A program made the position numbers and the translations under genes. From Eudromia elegans (taxonomy: Eukaryota; Chordata; Aves; Tinamiformes; Tinamidae), in NCBI GenBank assembly GCA_003342815.1, contig PTEX01000120.1:17214-81213 (forward strand): a stretch of 64,000 nucleotides of DNA, in the 5' to 3' direction. The notes under the pieces were generated by a model. It was not told the DNA's origin, did not search any database, and worked only from the letters and a program-made list of their open reading frames with translations. This document shows positions 12,001-23,574 of this stretch, in pieces; positions within the stretch are counted from its first letter, which is position 1; each line of letters begins with the position of its first letter.

Positions 12001-12730
12001 AAAACATGGATTGGAAAGTCATTTTCCTCTGGGATCTTCTTCTTGGCACAACATCTTTGACAAGCAGAGCACAAATTCGCCTTTGCCTCAGCCTTACATC
12101 ATGTTGCTACAGTGCTATTTATATTAACACTAAAGTGAAAAAAAAACTAGAGGCAGAAGAGAAACTGTAAAAAAGGGTCATCTAGGAAATGTCGCACTGA
12201 TTTAATGTTACATTTTCTGATCCCACAAAAACAAGGCAATTATTTCAGTTTATTCTGTTTTCAGAATATCCCAGGCAGCTTCCAAAATGGACAGCCCATC
12301 TAGAAGGCTAAAGTAATGAAGTAATGTCTTGCAATAGCTGGTTGTGCAAGGAAAAGGACATGAATCAGCACCACCCACAGCACCGCAAGTACCACCACTT
12401 GCTGTAAAGAGGAATGTGGTTATGGAGATCAGGAGATATAATTAGTTATATCACAAACATTCATATCACGAGCCCCACTGACAGGGAAATTCTGTTTGCA
12501 GCTATCAAGAGGACACCACCCCACTGTTGTCCTACATGGTGAATATTCCTGCTGGGAAACGAAAAAGAAACTCCACTCCAGCTGACACTGGGAAGCCTAA
12601 TATTTTGGAAGCTGTCAAGAAAGTCAAGATTAAGGAAACAGACTGCAGTGGTTACATGGAGGCGTTTGGGGAGGAGTGAGGAAGGGCAGACACGTTACCT
12701 CTTTTCTCGCAGCTGTCGGGGAAGAGACAT
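3085..12730 (-). CDS. NCF4: NCF4, neutrophil cytosolic factor 4 (p40phox)
   Basis: p40phox is a cytosolic regulatory subunit of the phagocyte NADPH oxidase. It binds PtdIns3P on phagosomes and joins p67phox through PB1-PB1 pairing. Ten coding exons on the minus strand join in phase with GT-AG introns: 12730-12699, 11040-10956, 9306-9153, 8820-8750, 7950-7823, 6841-6784, 5225-5127, 4380-4250, 4157-4092 and 3313-3085. Together they make 1053 nt, 350 residues plus stop. The PX domain spans about residues 19-140, with RRYRQF (Arg58 and Arg60), Lys92 and Arg105 of the phosphoinositide pocket retained. The SH3 domain spans about 173-228 (ALFDFSG, NKDWLEG). The PB1 domain spans about 237-331, with the acidic NYRDHDGD block near 286-293. 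Residues 1-339 align with human without indels as I remember it. Eleven residues follow the human end point ([11 protein letters not shown]). The start exon is only ten codons plus two bases ([10 protein letters not shown]) and was chosen by splice phase and similarity to the human N-terminus. Confidence 0.95.
3640..3744 (-). mobile_element. CR1 3'-end fragment in NCF4 intron 9
   Basis: Four tandem TAGAATCA-type units are followed by GGTTGGAAGGGACCTGTAGAGG, the TCTAGTCCAACCCCCCTGC block and CACGCAGGGTCCCCTAGAGCATG. This is the reverse complement of a CR1 3' terminus and very like the end of the element at 1-1209, so it is probably the same subfamily. It lies between the last two NCF4 exons. 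Confidence 0.92.
4487..4499. repeat. Poly-G run of 13
   Basis: Thirteen consecutive G lie in NCF4 intron 7. On the NCF4 template sense this is poly-C. It is prone to length error in assembly. Confidence 0.85.
8155..8200. repeat. 23-bp tandem duplication
   Basis: The unit GCTAATGCATCACTTCACTATC plus one base occurs twice in direct succession; only the last base differs (T versus C). It lies in the NCF4 intron between the exons at 8820-8750 and 7950-7823. Confidence 0.9.
9478..9560. repeat. 42-bp tandem duplication in NCF4 intron 2
   Basis: The sequence beginning GATAGCACTAGACAATTATA at 9481 repeats identically from 9523, giving a period of 42 bases over about two copies. The lack of divergence points to a recent replication-slippage or unequal-exchange event, or to an assembly artefact. 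Confidence 0.9.
9610..9903 (-). mobile_element. Degenerate CR1 fragment in NCF4 intron 2
   Basis: The segment starts with AATCACAGAATACCTGAGG and runs through CR1 landmarks in reverse orientation: a diverged form of the TCCAACCCC block, CAACCTCTCTGGGCAACC, and the CTCACAGTGAAGAAGTATTTTC block. It ends near CCTGTCCCTAAATACC. Divergence is high, so this is an old insertion. Confidence 0.85.
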
Positions 12731-12940
12731 GCCTTCAGCTTCCCAAATCCAGAGGGCACGTGGAGCTGCTAGCCCTCCCCTTTGGGAGCAGTGTCCGCTG
12801 GGATGAGATGAGCCAGGTCACAGCATTCTCCCTGTGTGAATCCAGACTCCTTCCCAAAGCATCAGAAATCTCTCACTGTTTCAGGGTCATCCTGTTTCTT
12901 CTGTACTTCCCCACCCCCACCAGACTGAGGAAGTACTAAA
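12731..12940 (-). promoter_or_regulatory. NCF4 5' flank with PU.1/ETS-like sites
   Basis: This is the segment directly upstream of the NCF4 start codon at 12730, read on the minus strand. A perfect PU.1-type GAGGAAGT lies at 12927-12934 on the plus strand. A second ETS core, GGGGAAGTA on the minus strand, lies at about 12903-12911. PU.1 control of phagocyte oxidase genes is established for the family; that these particular sites act here is inference. No TATA box is evident, and the start of transcription cannot be fixed from sequence. Confidence 0.45.
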
Positions 12941-15349
12941 GAAAGAAAACAGTCAGAAAGAAAGGCTGGTTTCTGTTGTGTATCGAAACTGCCACAATTG
13001 AGAAACCAAAAGCCTAACAAAAAGCTGAAACTGTGAGACATATATTCCATTGTACAACTCTTCACAGAAAGATCTGCCTCTGTGGAAAGCAAGTATGATA
13101 TCCTATTATATCAAAATGTTTTTTATCTACATCACACAGGTAGACTGCAAAGCATGCATGGAGCAGAAATTCAGGCCCAGCAAAAGCCTCACATAAAACT
13201 GTCTAGAGTTGAATGTCCCTAAGATTTAAGATGGTAAACATGAGTCTTATCCTCTCACTCCCTGTCTTACAGTTATGACACATCACTAGAAAAATAGCTA
13301 ACCTAGAGTTTATGGATTTCCATATGAAGTTAAATGGGAGCAGGCTAAACAAACTTTGTTCTGATCCAGATATAATGATCCTGAATATACCACTACTACT
13401 ATACTGGTAATCTTTGTTAACTAGATTAATACCTTTGACCCCTTCTTAAGACTCTGGGATCCTGAGGAACCTCCCTTCTGTGGATCAAGAGCCAGGAGAT
13501 GGAGCTAAAGAATAATTTTTCCAGTGAGGATCAGGAGGGACAGTCATGAAATTCAGCCTTGTCAAATCCATGGGTAGCAGGGAATTAGGCAAGAGATTAG
13601 GAAGTGAGCTGAAGGATGGATCAATTCAGGTAGAACATGACTCCTTGAAAAAGCAGAGCTCTTTTCAGCTTTGTATGCTCAAAACCATCCACATTTACCA
13701 GCTACAAGCACAAGGTAATGGTTCATCCAAGCAGAGTGCTGATTGTCCTATCTTCTACAAAGGGAGGGATATAGCATTTCTATGTAACATCAGTTGACAG
13801 TTTTTGGAGAAGAAAATAAAAGGAAGAAAGTCATTAGGAAACTGACATTTCCTAATCCTGTGGTTAAATTGCAGCATATTCTACCTGCCTTAGGCAAAAA
13901 CCTGTCATGTACAGTATCTTTGTTGCTATATTTCAGTCTTTAATTGTCTTCCATTTTCACATTCAGTACATATTTAGTTCCTTTTCATCCATCCGCAGTC
14001 AAAGAAATATTCACATTTGGATGTATGAAGTCAACTGGTATCTTTCAGAATAGAAACCTATTTACAAATGCAAACATCAGACTTGAGAATAAACTGCATC
14101 TCACTGCATTTCACTGAAGTAAAGTCATCACTCTTCCCTGCGTATGATGAAAGGCACCATTACAGAATTTGAGACGGGTTATACTGTGTGTTGCAGGAGA
14201 AAATACAGGATTATGTGCTGTGCTCTCTGAGTGACTTGTTATACACTGTGCTGCCCATGCACACTTAGCAGAGTAGTTTTAAGGTGGCGTGATGTCGGAA
14301 GTAAGCATCTCTCCAGGCATCCAGTCCCTGCTGCGTATTCTATTCTCTTTATTAGGCCTGCTGGACGTGCAGCCTTCACGTAACCTGAAGGCATACTCAT
14401 TAGTCTTTTTCTTTCCCCTTGAATGAGAGCAACCATAATCGAGTTTTGCAACTGCAATCCTCTTGCTTCCTCCTGAAATCCAAAAGGAAACGAGACCAGA
14501 TTACCTTGAGCAGAGCTCTTTATCATAAGATCAATGTGTACAAACTAACAAAAATTGAGAGAGACCCTTCTGAGATGTGCACAGTGGTTGTGCATGGCAC
14601 AAGAAGCAGGCAGTCTTTAATAGATATGAAAGTGAAAGGCTGGAGGTACACTTTTAAAATAACTATGTTAGATTTATGCCAAAGTTTGACGAGAAAAATC
14701 ATGAAATGTATATTCTAATCTCTTCACATCTCTTAGAAGACAAGTTAGATACGATGCAGATATATCTTCTAGAAGATGAGCAATATGACATAACCCCAAA
14801 ATACTTGCTCATTGTTCACTTGGAGACAAGGCTTTCCAGGAAGAGATTGACATCACAGACAAATCATCTGTGCTACTGATTTCCTGTAACCAAAGAGTGA
14901 AAAAAAGCAAACTTAGAGCAACTCAATTCTACCACTCCCTACTTCAGATTGTAACCAGTAATAATACTAATCTGACAGAATAATGCAATATTTTTTCATT
15001 CTGAGTTGCAACAAAACCAAGACCTTCCTTTCTGAGGAAAAGACAGACTCCTACCTCAGAGGAGTGGGTAGTTTATTATTTAGAAGGCTTGCTAAGTCTG
15101 TGTGTGTCTGAGATTTGATACATTGCTTTGCCATGTTCTTATGTGCCTGTTCTGTACTGGCTGTTCTCTCTAAGTCTCTGCAGCATTGCTCTTCCACTCT
15201 GGAGCAAAACTTAAACCAGATGAGGCCGGAGCCTCAGCTTTGGTCTATAGATCTAGTCACATTCACGTTCTCCTGCAGCTAAAATAACCACATTACTAGG
15301 ATAAATGAAATAAACATCTATTATAAAATTGGTGCCATACTGACAGTAT

Positions 15350-15515
15350 CACATAACCATAGAACCAAAGAATCACTGAACAGCTGAGTTTGGATGATGC
15401 CTTTAGTGAACACCTAGCACCGAAGCAGGGTGACCTAGAACACGTTGTCCAGGACCCTGCCTCGATAGCTTTGAGATCTCTCCAAGGATGAAACTCAACA
15501 ATCTCTCTGAACAAT
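15350..15515 (-). mobile_element. Old CR1 fragment
   Basis: The segment reads AGAATCACTGAACAGCTGAG, then diverged versions of the CR1 blocks (AGCAGGGTGACCTAGAACACG, GTCCAGGACCCTGCCTCGAT, AACAATCTCTCTGAACAATC) in reverse orientation. The order of blocks matches the clearer copy at 50.7 kb. The boundaries are approximate. Confidence 0.75.
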
Positions 15516-16696
15516 CTCTTTCAACTCTTATCCATATGCAAGAGAAAGCAAACATCCATATGCCAGAAATACTAGTAATAAATAACTTGGCACTACTAAA
15601 AAAAAATCCCTCAAATGAGTGTATGCTGATATCATTACATACATTCTCCTGCTATAGCACCTGCCATATTATTTTGGGTCTGTATGTCCATGAGCTCTGA
15701 TGTTGCAACTTTTTGTCTAATGCACATGTTGTTAGAAAATTAGAATTAGAATTACTGCATGAGAAAATAGATGTGGCTTGGAAGGCTGATAGTGTCATTA
15801 AAACCAAACAGCCAGAGCAAAAATGGAATGTGAATGGAAAATGGGAATAGAGTCTTAGACCACTAAGACGCACAGAGCTCTCCTAAAGGGTAAATAAAAG
15901 GAATTTGGCAAAAATGCTCAGCTGATTCAGTTATGGTGACAACACTAGATACCATATTTACAAGTGCAGTAGCTACCATATCTTTTTTGCTGTGCATACC
16001 TGTGAATTCTACAATAATGGCTTCTCTGTGATGCATCTATTAGAAAAGTATTGTGTGCTTCTATTCAAACACTGGCTATACAATCTAGGGGTAAAATGAT
16101 GGAATAATGTGAACGAAACTAATATTCCTAGAATATAGCTAGTCTCAAACAGAAGGCATCAAGTAGAAACGCATACAGCCCATTTGGCTTCCAGGATACT
16201 TTCATTCAATCTGCTTCAATCTACTCTCAAAAAATATGTGGAATATTTGTTTCTGTATTTGTTTGTGTAGGCCCACAATTGAGTGTCTTTCCTTCTACAC
16301 CTCTAGTGACTTGAGGTTAAGCTGCAACTGATACATTCTTTTGGAAAAGGTGATTGGGCTATATTCCATTTTCCACTTGCATTACTTTCACAGATTTTGG
16401 TTTTATGGCTATTGTCAGCTTTAAAGAGTGCTCTGGTACATCTTTTCAATTCTTTTTCAAATATTGTCATAATTATTATTATCATTATTCAGACACTGAA
16501 TTATGACTCTGTCAAATTTTTGGACAGAAATTGCATAAGACAACTACTCATGTCTTTCCTGCAATTCTTTGCGAAATAGTCCACAAACTTTTGCAGGTAG
16601 TGCTATAGAAGTTTAGGAGGAAATTGGGAAATTGGTCCAATAATAAGTAACAGGACTCTTTCTTCTTTGAGGATAGCTGAAAATAAATTCACCAAA

Positions 16697-16697
<1 letters not shown>

Positions 16698-16729
<32 letters not shown>
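16698..16729. repeat. Poly-A tract of about 32
   Basis: An uninterrupted A run follows ACCAAAC and precedes GCCGTG. No retroposed gene body or target-site duplication is recognisable beside it, so I treat it as a simple repeat. Its length is uncertain in an assembly. Confidence 0.85.
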
Positions 16730-16730
<1 letters not shown>

Positions 16731-19700
16731 CCGTGTTTTTAAAGTTGCCCTATCTTTGCCAACTTCAAAAAACTAACAAAGTGATAAGTAGTTCTGAGTG
16801 TTTTTATATTCTTCATTAAAAAATGGTTCAATCTGTTCTGATTGAGTGCATATATATTCTCCTTGTCACACTTCGTGATGGAGGGAGAATAAAAGACAAA
16901 GGAATATAGACAAATAAAACTTTGGAAATTCATTTAGATTTAAACCTGGACAAAGTTTACCTGACTACTTGTTTGACTTTTCTCTTTAAAAGTAGAAATA
17001 CTATTAGGAATCTGTAGAAAAGGACGATGATCATGTTCTGCTGACATAAACACAACTGAAAAATCCATCTAGAATGAAAGAAAATACAAAGGTCAGTAGA
17101 TACCACTGTTCCCAACATTAAATCTGATAGTATTTATAGAATAATACACAGTTCAATATGAATAGGCCTTACTGAATCTGATACTAAGGAAAGAGGGGAA
17201 TTTTTAATAGCGCTTTCCCTGGAACAACAAACTAAATCACACCACTAAATATTGGCTTTTGCTGCTTTACTGCTTGAACAAAACAATTCCTGAAGAGACC
17301 AATATTGCAGGAAAAGGAATACCTTTAAAAGCAGGATTCAGGTTTTTCTTTAGTCACTATCAACCATCTTGAAAATTTGCATATTACATCATCATTCTTT
17401 GTTTTGTCACTGCAGAGTTTTACAGTCAAAATTTTCCAGCTTTTTTCAGCTTGGGAGCAGAACAACATTAGAAGCAGTGTTAAGGTCCTGCCTTATGTGG
17501 AAAACAATTCTGCCTTTAGAATACATCTGCTTCCTTTAAGAACTTAAGAAAGATACAGGATTTCTAACTGATATAGTAGGATTGCTCAAGATAGGAAGAG
17601 GTAGAAGTCTTAGTACAAGAGCAGTGACTTCTACTCGATGAGCAGTGGTTTTTTGCTCTTGCTCTTACAGAACTCTGGTGGGTACTGATGCCCAGAACTA
17701 GGATAACAGAGAAAAATGGAAGCTCAGAAAGAGCAACAGAAAATTTATTTAATCAAATACTCTACTGCTCGCAGAATAAAAGAGGAAAATAAGGGAGAAG
17801 TGGTAATATAGGCAGGTGGCTAATGGAAAATAGCTGTAAAAACAGGAAAGTGTTTTGAAATACCTTAACAAGGAGGCAAATGACAAGCAATATTATTGAT
17901 CTACTTCATCAGTCTTATCAGAAATTAGTGCAGACCCTGCTACTGCTATTACATAGGACTCAGTGACATGCTAGATGTGGACCCTGATACTCTAGTCAAC
18001 TACTACTGTCAGAATCTGGCTATTTGAGTCAGAGAAGCCGGATATCGCTATCAAAGCATTCACAAGAGAACTACATGCCTACAACCATTCCTTCAGAATC
18101 TTAAAAATCTGTTTCGAAGTGCAGAGCAGCAGTGACCCTTTGTGGCAAGAGATCTTCTGCATTTTATTCTTCTAATCATCTCTTGAGAGATAAAAATCCA
18201 TCAATTTACTGTTCAAGACAAAGATAATTCTGCTTCTTGCCTTTCACAGGTTTAAATACCTCTCTAAAAGACTCAAAAAGTGTTCAGTGAACTTTTCCAA
18301 ATCTCAAAACAGGCTTGGGATTTGCTAAAATTTCTGCAGTGAAAAAAAATCAAGCTATCCCATGCTTATTTTCTCCATCTATTGGATAAAAGTCTGTGTC
18401 AAAATTTCTTCCACTTAAATTAAGGCATTTATCTGTAGTTCCTATAATAACTGGAAGTTCTCTGAATTGGCAGTGAAGAAAGACAAGTACTTCTGGTCAG
18501 TAATTCAGACCTCAAGTGGACTTTCAAATTCTTCAAGTTCCCAAGTGGCCATTCCCACTGAAGGTTTTACATGTCTCCTTGCACTATACATGCCATATAA
18601 AGTGTCTACGTTTCCAAATTTGTCATCTCGGGTTCCTAAGGTTAGGGGAATAAATCTGTGTCTTACTCTGGACCTAGTTATTACTGATATAAAAGCACCT
18701 TCCCAATTGGGACTTAGCTATATTTAGAGATGCACTTTTACACTGGTATAATTGCTTTTACCATAAGGGAATTGTACTACTTCAGCTACACCGTTATAGT
18801 CAAAGAAGCACAATTTCCTGGTGCAGATGTACCCTGTGTGTTCATTACAAAGATTTTATGGCTCATTTTCTAGTGGTTCGTAAACTGGGACAATTTTCCC
18901 TAATAAGACTGGGGGGCAAAGGGATTCCAGCTTACAATAGGAAGGCAAGTGGCAAGTGTAGAGATGATAAGCATCAACCTCCTATAAATTTCAACGTTCT
19001 GTTCCACCAGCGTTCCTCTTAGTTTACACTCGCAGCCTGCCTAACGGACTCATTTGCATTACTCCAGCCCTTAGTCTTTAAAAGATAAACCTGTAGAATG
19101 AGGCAGCCAATGAACACACCAATAAGCAATCTGATCCCAAGCCAGCTACTAGTCTGTCCTTCCCAAGCGTGCTGGGCAGCGCACCAGAGTTTGTCTGTGT
19201 CAGCTGCGTCTCAACAGCCAGAGGGCTGCCTTCTTATGGGAGGCCTTACCTAAGAAAGAGATGCTACAGTCAGCTGTGTGCAGTGCACCCAATGGCTTGC
19301 TCCTTATTTATAATTCCTTATAAATTCCTGATAATTCCTTATACCTCAGCTTCATCTCTATGAGATAGGTCTGTCCAATACTTCTGTCATTGGCAAAATG
19401 AGGATAAAAGACTTGCTAGAGACACAGTTACTTGGGAAAGACAAGTGAAAAACGAGAAACTACAACAGCCAAATTAAGAACTCACTTGCACTCAGAATCA
19501 TTTTCAGCATAAACTGAAAACAATATAAAAGCTTATCTCTTTAAAAATGCAGCAGTCATGTATGCTCTGATAACAAGTCTAGAACCGGTTCCTAATCCCC
19601 TAGAAAAGCGTGTGGTTGCTAAATTGTCAAGCAATGGACGATGGGTCAGCTATGCACGATGGGTCAGAATAAGAGAACAGGGAAAATAAATGAAGAAAAG

Positions 19701-20689
19701 CTTTCTGTCCAGAAGCCTGGGAATACAACACTCTGCTTCTGGACGGCATCAGTGAAGTGAATGCCAGAAAAGTCCTCAGAGACTCTGAAGCTGTGGTTTA
19801 GTGAAAAGAATATTTGGTGAAATTATCATCTTATAAATACCCCCTTCTCATATACTGCTGCTCTCTCCTGCCCCACACCAAAGTATGCACATGAGGCTGT
19901 GCTGCAAAAACAGATTGGCTGACTGAATATAAAGACTAAAGACCACCGCAAAAACATTTCTTACGCCATGGATCAATCTGTGAGGCCGGCTCGCAGCAAA
20001 GCCATTAATCTGGAGAACAAATGGGGAAGAATACATTGAATTGGCCTTGCTGGCAGATACTTTGTCCTATGAAACCACAGTCTGACTATGGAGTGAATGT
20101 ATGTAGCTATATATGTACATATACATCCCCAAACAGTTCAGATACGTGTATATTTATGTCTCTTGGCCATCTACCTCTACATACTGCTAATGCCGTCTTT
20201 CTCTGACATATAGGCTTCAGGACATTGTGACACTGGCACTCAAAGGATTATACTGTTTTTGTGAGGTAAGGAAGGAGCCAACACAAACCCTTAAAACATT
20301 TTCTTTAAGTCTTTTTGTGAATGAGATAGCTTCCACTGAGACAGCATCTGAAGAATTCCGACCCTGAAGAGCTGTTTCTGTCTGTTTCAGTGCCTTTGCC
20401 CTGTTTCCCAGTGCTTCCCTTAGCTTTCTAGCTACAAACACCACAAACAGCTTGTAGAATCTATTGTAGAATCTGAATGCAGTGCCCTTGTAATGGATTT
20501 TTCACTGTGAATCAGTACATAATAAGGCAGAAAGGAATGAAGAACAGTGTGTGTTAATAACCCCACTTTATGAATAAAGAGGAATTTCCTTGTGAGAAGA
20601 CAGGGAGTGAGAATTTTTCACAATAAAGGAAAAAGAGTAAGTGAAAGAAAAAAAAAAAAGAAATAAGGTAATCCTGTTTCCAAGACATA

Positions 20690-20785
20690 TCACAGAATCA
20701 CAGACTGGTTGAGGTTGGAAGGGACCTCTAGAAATTATCTAGTCCAACCCCCTGCTCAAGCAGGGACACCTAGAGAGCATGGGGA
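20690..20785 (-). mobile_element. CR1 3'-end fragment
   Basis: The segment starts with TCACAGAATCACAGACTGGTT, then GAGGTTGGAAGGGACCTCTAG, the TCTAGTCCAACCCCCTGCTC block and AAGCAGGGACACCTAGAG. It is a reverse-oriented CR1 terminus of about 95 bases with modest divergence. Confidence 0.92.
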
Positions 20786-22302
20786 ACAGGGGCCTGGATC
20801 ATCAGACTCTATAGATATAATGTCATTTCAGAGCATAGCACAGAAATTAAATGTCGACTCTTTAATTTGCTAAAACTTTGTGATCTTCTTTTTTTTTTTT
20901 TTCTCAGTCTATAATTAGGTATTTTGTTGGAATTCTGCTAAAAGCGCTAAGCTGTATACGCATGATAAAATACCGGAACTGCCAAAACAATCTTTATTGG
21001 TCAGGTGGTTAAGAGACCCTCAGATACTTCTACTGCAAAATAGTCGGAGATGGAGAAGTCAGGACTGATGTCCTGTTCCAGTTCTTTCTGTTCCACCTCC
21101 TGCCTCGGAGTTCTGCTGAATGTGACATTTTTTCCCTGGCACCTAATACACAGGACGCTGCTGCTAATTTTATGCACAGAGCTCTCAGGCTGTGTAATCT
21201 GAGGCCAGGGAGCACGCACCCTCCAACACTGCGTCTGCAGAGGAGGCGAGGGGGAAGGGAGAAGGAAGCCAAACAAGAAACAAGCTTCTAAACTTGTAGG
21301 AGATGTCTGGCTGGTCTTTGGCTGTCAAAACCACCGGGAATCTCTCCCTGCCCTCATTGCCAACAGACTGCTCCAGCAGATCTGCCAGCAATCACACAGA
21401 TATAGACAACTACTCCTCTCTTTTGCATATTAAATTTGATCTGGCTGCTATAAGACTAAATTGGGATGTTGGCCACAGTTTCCCCAAAATTAGTCAGGAT
21501 TAAAAAGACAGGCTGGTGTCTCTTTTTTCCCCCTCCTTGATTGATATCTATGATATCTCGAGGAAAGAGCCTGCACTGTAATACTTTCTACCAAACTGAA
21601 AATGGTCTGCTAACTTTCCAAACCTGACCAGATTATGTTGGCCAGATTATACTCAAGAGGATTGTGCTAATAGTATGGCCATTTAGCTGATAAAAAAAGC
21701 TTTTGAGTCAAGTACACTCTTCACTACTGTGAGGACGCTCTTCACTATGAAGTGGACCAAGTTTTCTTGAATTTTTCTTGAAGAACAATCCTGATAACAG
21801 AATTATATCAATAACTTCTTCTAGTCCAAGCATTTTATACCAAAACATAATAATCTATATTGCACAAAGACTTCTTTGGACAATACAACTACATCCTAAA
21901 TTATGCGTCTTCTGGTATAATTATGTTGATCAGTAATATTAAGTATAGAGGCAGCTTTAAATAATGGATCTTGGACCTTGCTGTACAGCAGGTGATATTA
22001 TAGCCCAGAGACCTAGCTGAAACTAAATTAAAATCTCTCTTGAGAATTTTTAAAGGAAGATCTGGGATATTTGTTAGTGTTCATCTGCAACAAAAGATAG
22101 TGAGTTTTGATGCTCAGGGAAATTTCCTGCATTTCCTCTCAGCATGAAATATATGCCTATATAAAGGGCGAAGGGAGGAAAGGCCATGCGGAGGAACACG
22201 GTCTTCTAGTCCTTATCTTGGGTGTGGGATAAACAAAAGATTTGGCTTAAAAATCAGATAAGTTCACATAATGACCTGGTATAGTCATTACCATGTTTAC
22301 TA

Positions 22303-22529
22303 GAGAAAAAGAAAAAGAAAAAGAAAAAGAAAAAGAAAAAGAAAAAGAAAAAGAAAAAGAAAAAGAAAAAGAAAAAGAAAAAGAAAAAGAAATTAAAAAA
22401 AGAAAAAAGAGAAAAGAGAAAAAGAAAAAAGGCAAAAGAGAAAAAAGAGAAAAAAGAGAAAAGAGAAAAAAGAGAAAAGAGAAAAAAGAGAAAAGAGAAA
22501 AAAGAGAAAAGAAAAAAGAGAAAGAGTTA
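22303..22529. repeat. Polypurine (GAAAAA)n tract
   Basis: A nearly pure GAAAAA hexamer array runs to about 22390. Degenerate purine-only GAGAAAA/AAAGAG repeats then continue to about 22529. The only pyrimidines are two T residues near 22393. Open frames across it (KEKEKE on plus, SFSFSF on minus) are by-products of the repeat. Long homopurine mirror repeats like this can adopt triplex DNA and commonly vary in length. Confidence 0.95.
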
Positions 22530-23574
22530 GAGGAAAGTTGGGGACAAGGGACAGAAGAAATAGGGCCTTGTGGGAAGAACCAAAAATTAAGAAGGACTGG
22601 GAAGAATCTGTCACTCCTCCAAAGACATGTATTGCATTTTCAGACTTGACCCACATATGTCTGGCTTTCTAATTTATGAGAGACATGAAGCTGACCAGCC
22701 AGTAGGCTGCCCATAAATTACTTCTCTTGGCTAAGCCAATATGGTTCACCTGAGGAGAGAGACAAGGAAAAGTGAGGAGTAAGAATCCAGCCCGTGCCTT
22801 TCCTTGATGGCCACTGCCTGGGACATATCCTGGGGACACCTAAAAACCTGCAGGTATTCTGAGTTGACAGTAGTCCTTGCCAAGACCTTCCAAATATAAA
22901 AGCTTAGAGACCAGAGCCTTTTTCTATTGCCTGACTGTGTGGCTGCCTGGTACAATCACCATTTCAGCTCCATGATATTTGCAATTTTTCTGATCAAAGT
23001 TTTGCTCAGAGCATTGCATTTGCCTTTTCTTTCGGTTACTTTCATGGTTTACCATCTTTCTTTATTTCTCTCTTTCTGTACTTTTTTCCTCCTCAGTAGA
23101 GCAATTGTATCAGAAGACGACCAGGCATCAGAACTTCACTCTGCAAAACTTACTGCAAACACAGGACAGGACAGTACTTACCCTAGCCAGCACAGAGTCT
23201 AAAAACAATCCTGAATTGCTTAATTTCTGTCCTTCTCCATTATTTTTGATGGCATTTTTCTGACTCTTCTGCACTTTTCTTTCCTGCATTGTATTTCATT
23301 TCATTTTTTTCATATTCTTAATTGGAGAAAAGCTATTTGAAAATGCCAAGAGGAGTATTGCTAGGAGATTTGGTCAGCTAACAAACAAAACAAAAAAAAA
23401 AAGGATTTGCCAGGACAAGGAGAGATCAGAGATGACTGAAGAAATTGTATGTGTAAATGTGTAAATGCCTGCACTTGTGTTTGGTTGGTTTAGTGTTTCT
23501 GCACGTTATCATCAGGATAGATTAAATAGCTTGTTGCTTGCCTGACTTTTGGTGTATGGCTGCCATACAAAAAG

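Noticed and set aside
14239-14526. 95-codon minus-strand frame
   Set aside because: It has no recognisable motif, neighbouring exon or repeat identity, and is compatible with chance.
16698-16729. Poly-A tract as the tail of a processed pseudogene
   Set aside because: No gene-derived sequence or flanking duplication was recognised next to it.
16960-17035. Alternative start exon of NCF4 ending in the right phase at AG/GTAAAC
   Set aside because: The frame would give a very hydrophobic start unlike p40phox. The exon at 12699-12730 matches the human N-terminus and phase and is much closer.
22293-22649. 118-codon Lys/Glu-rich frame
   Set aside because: It is a direct translation of the GAAAAA simple repeat.
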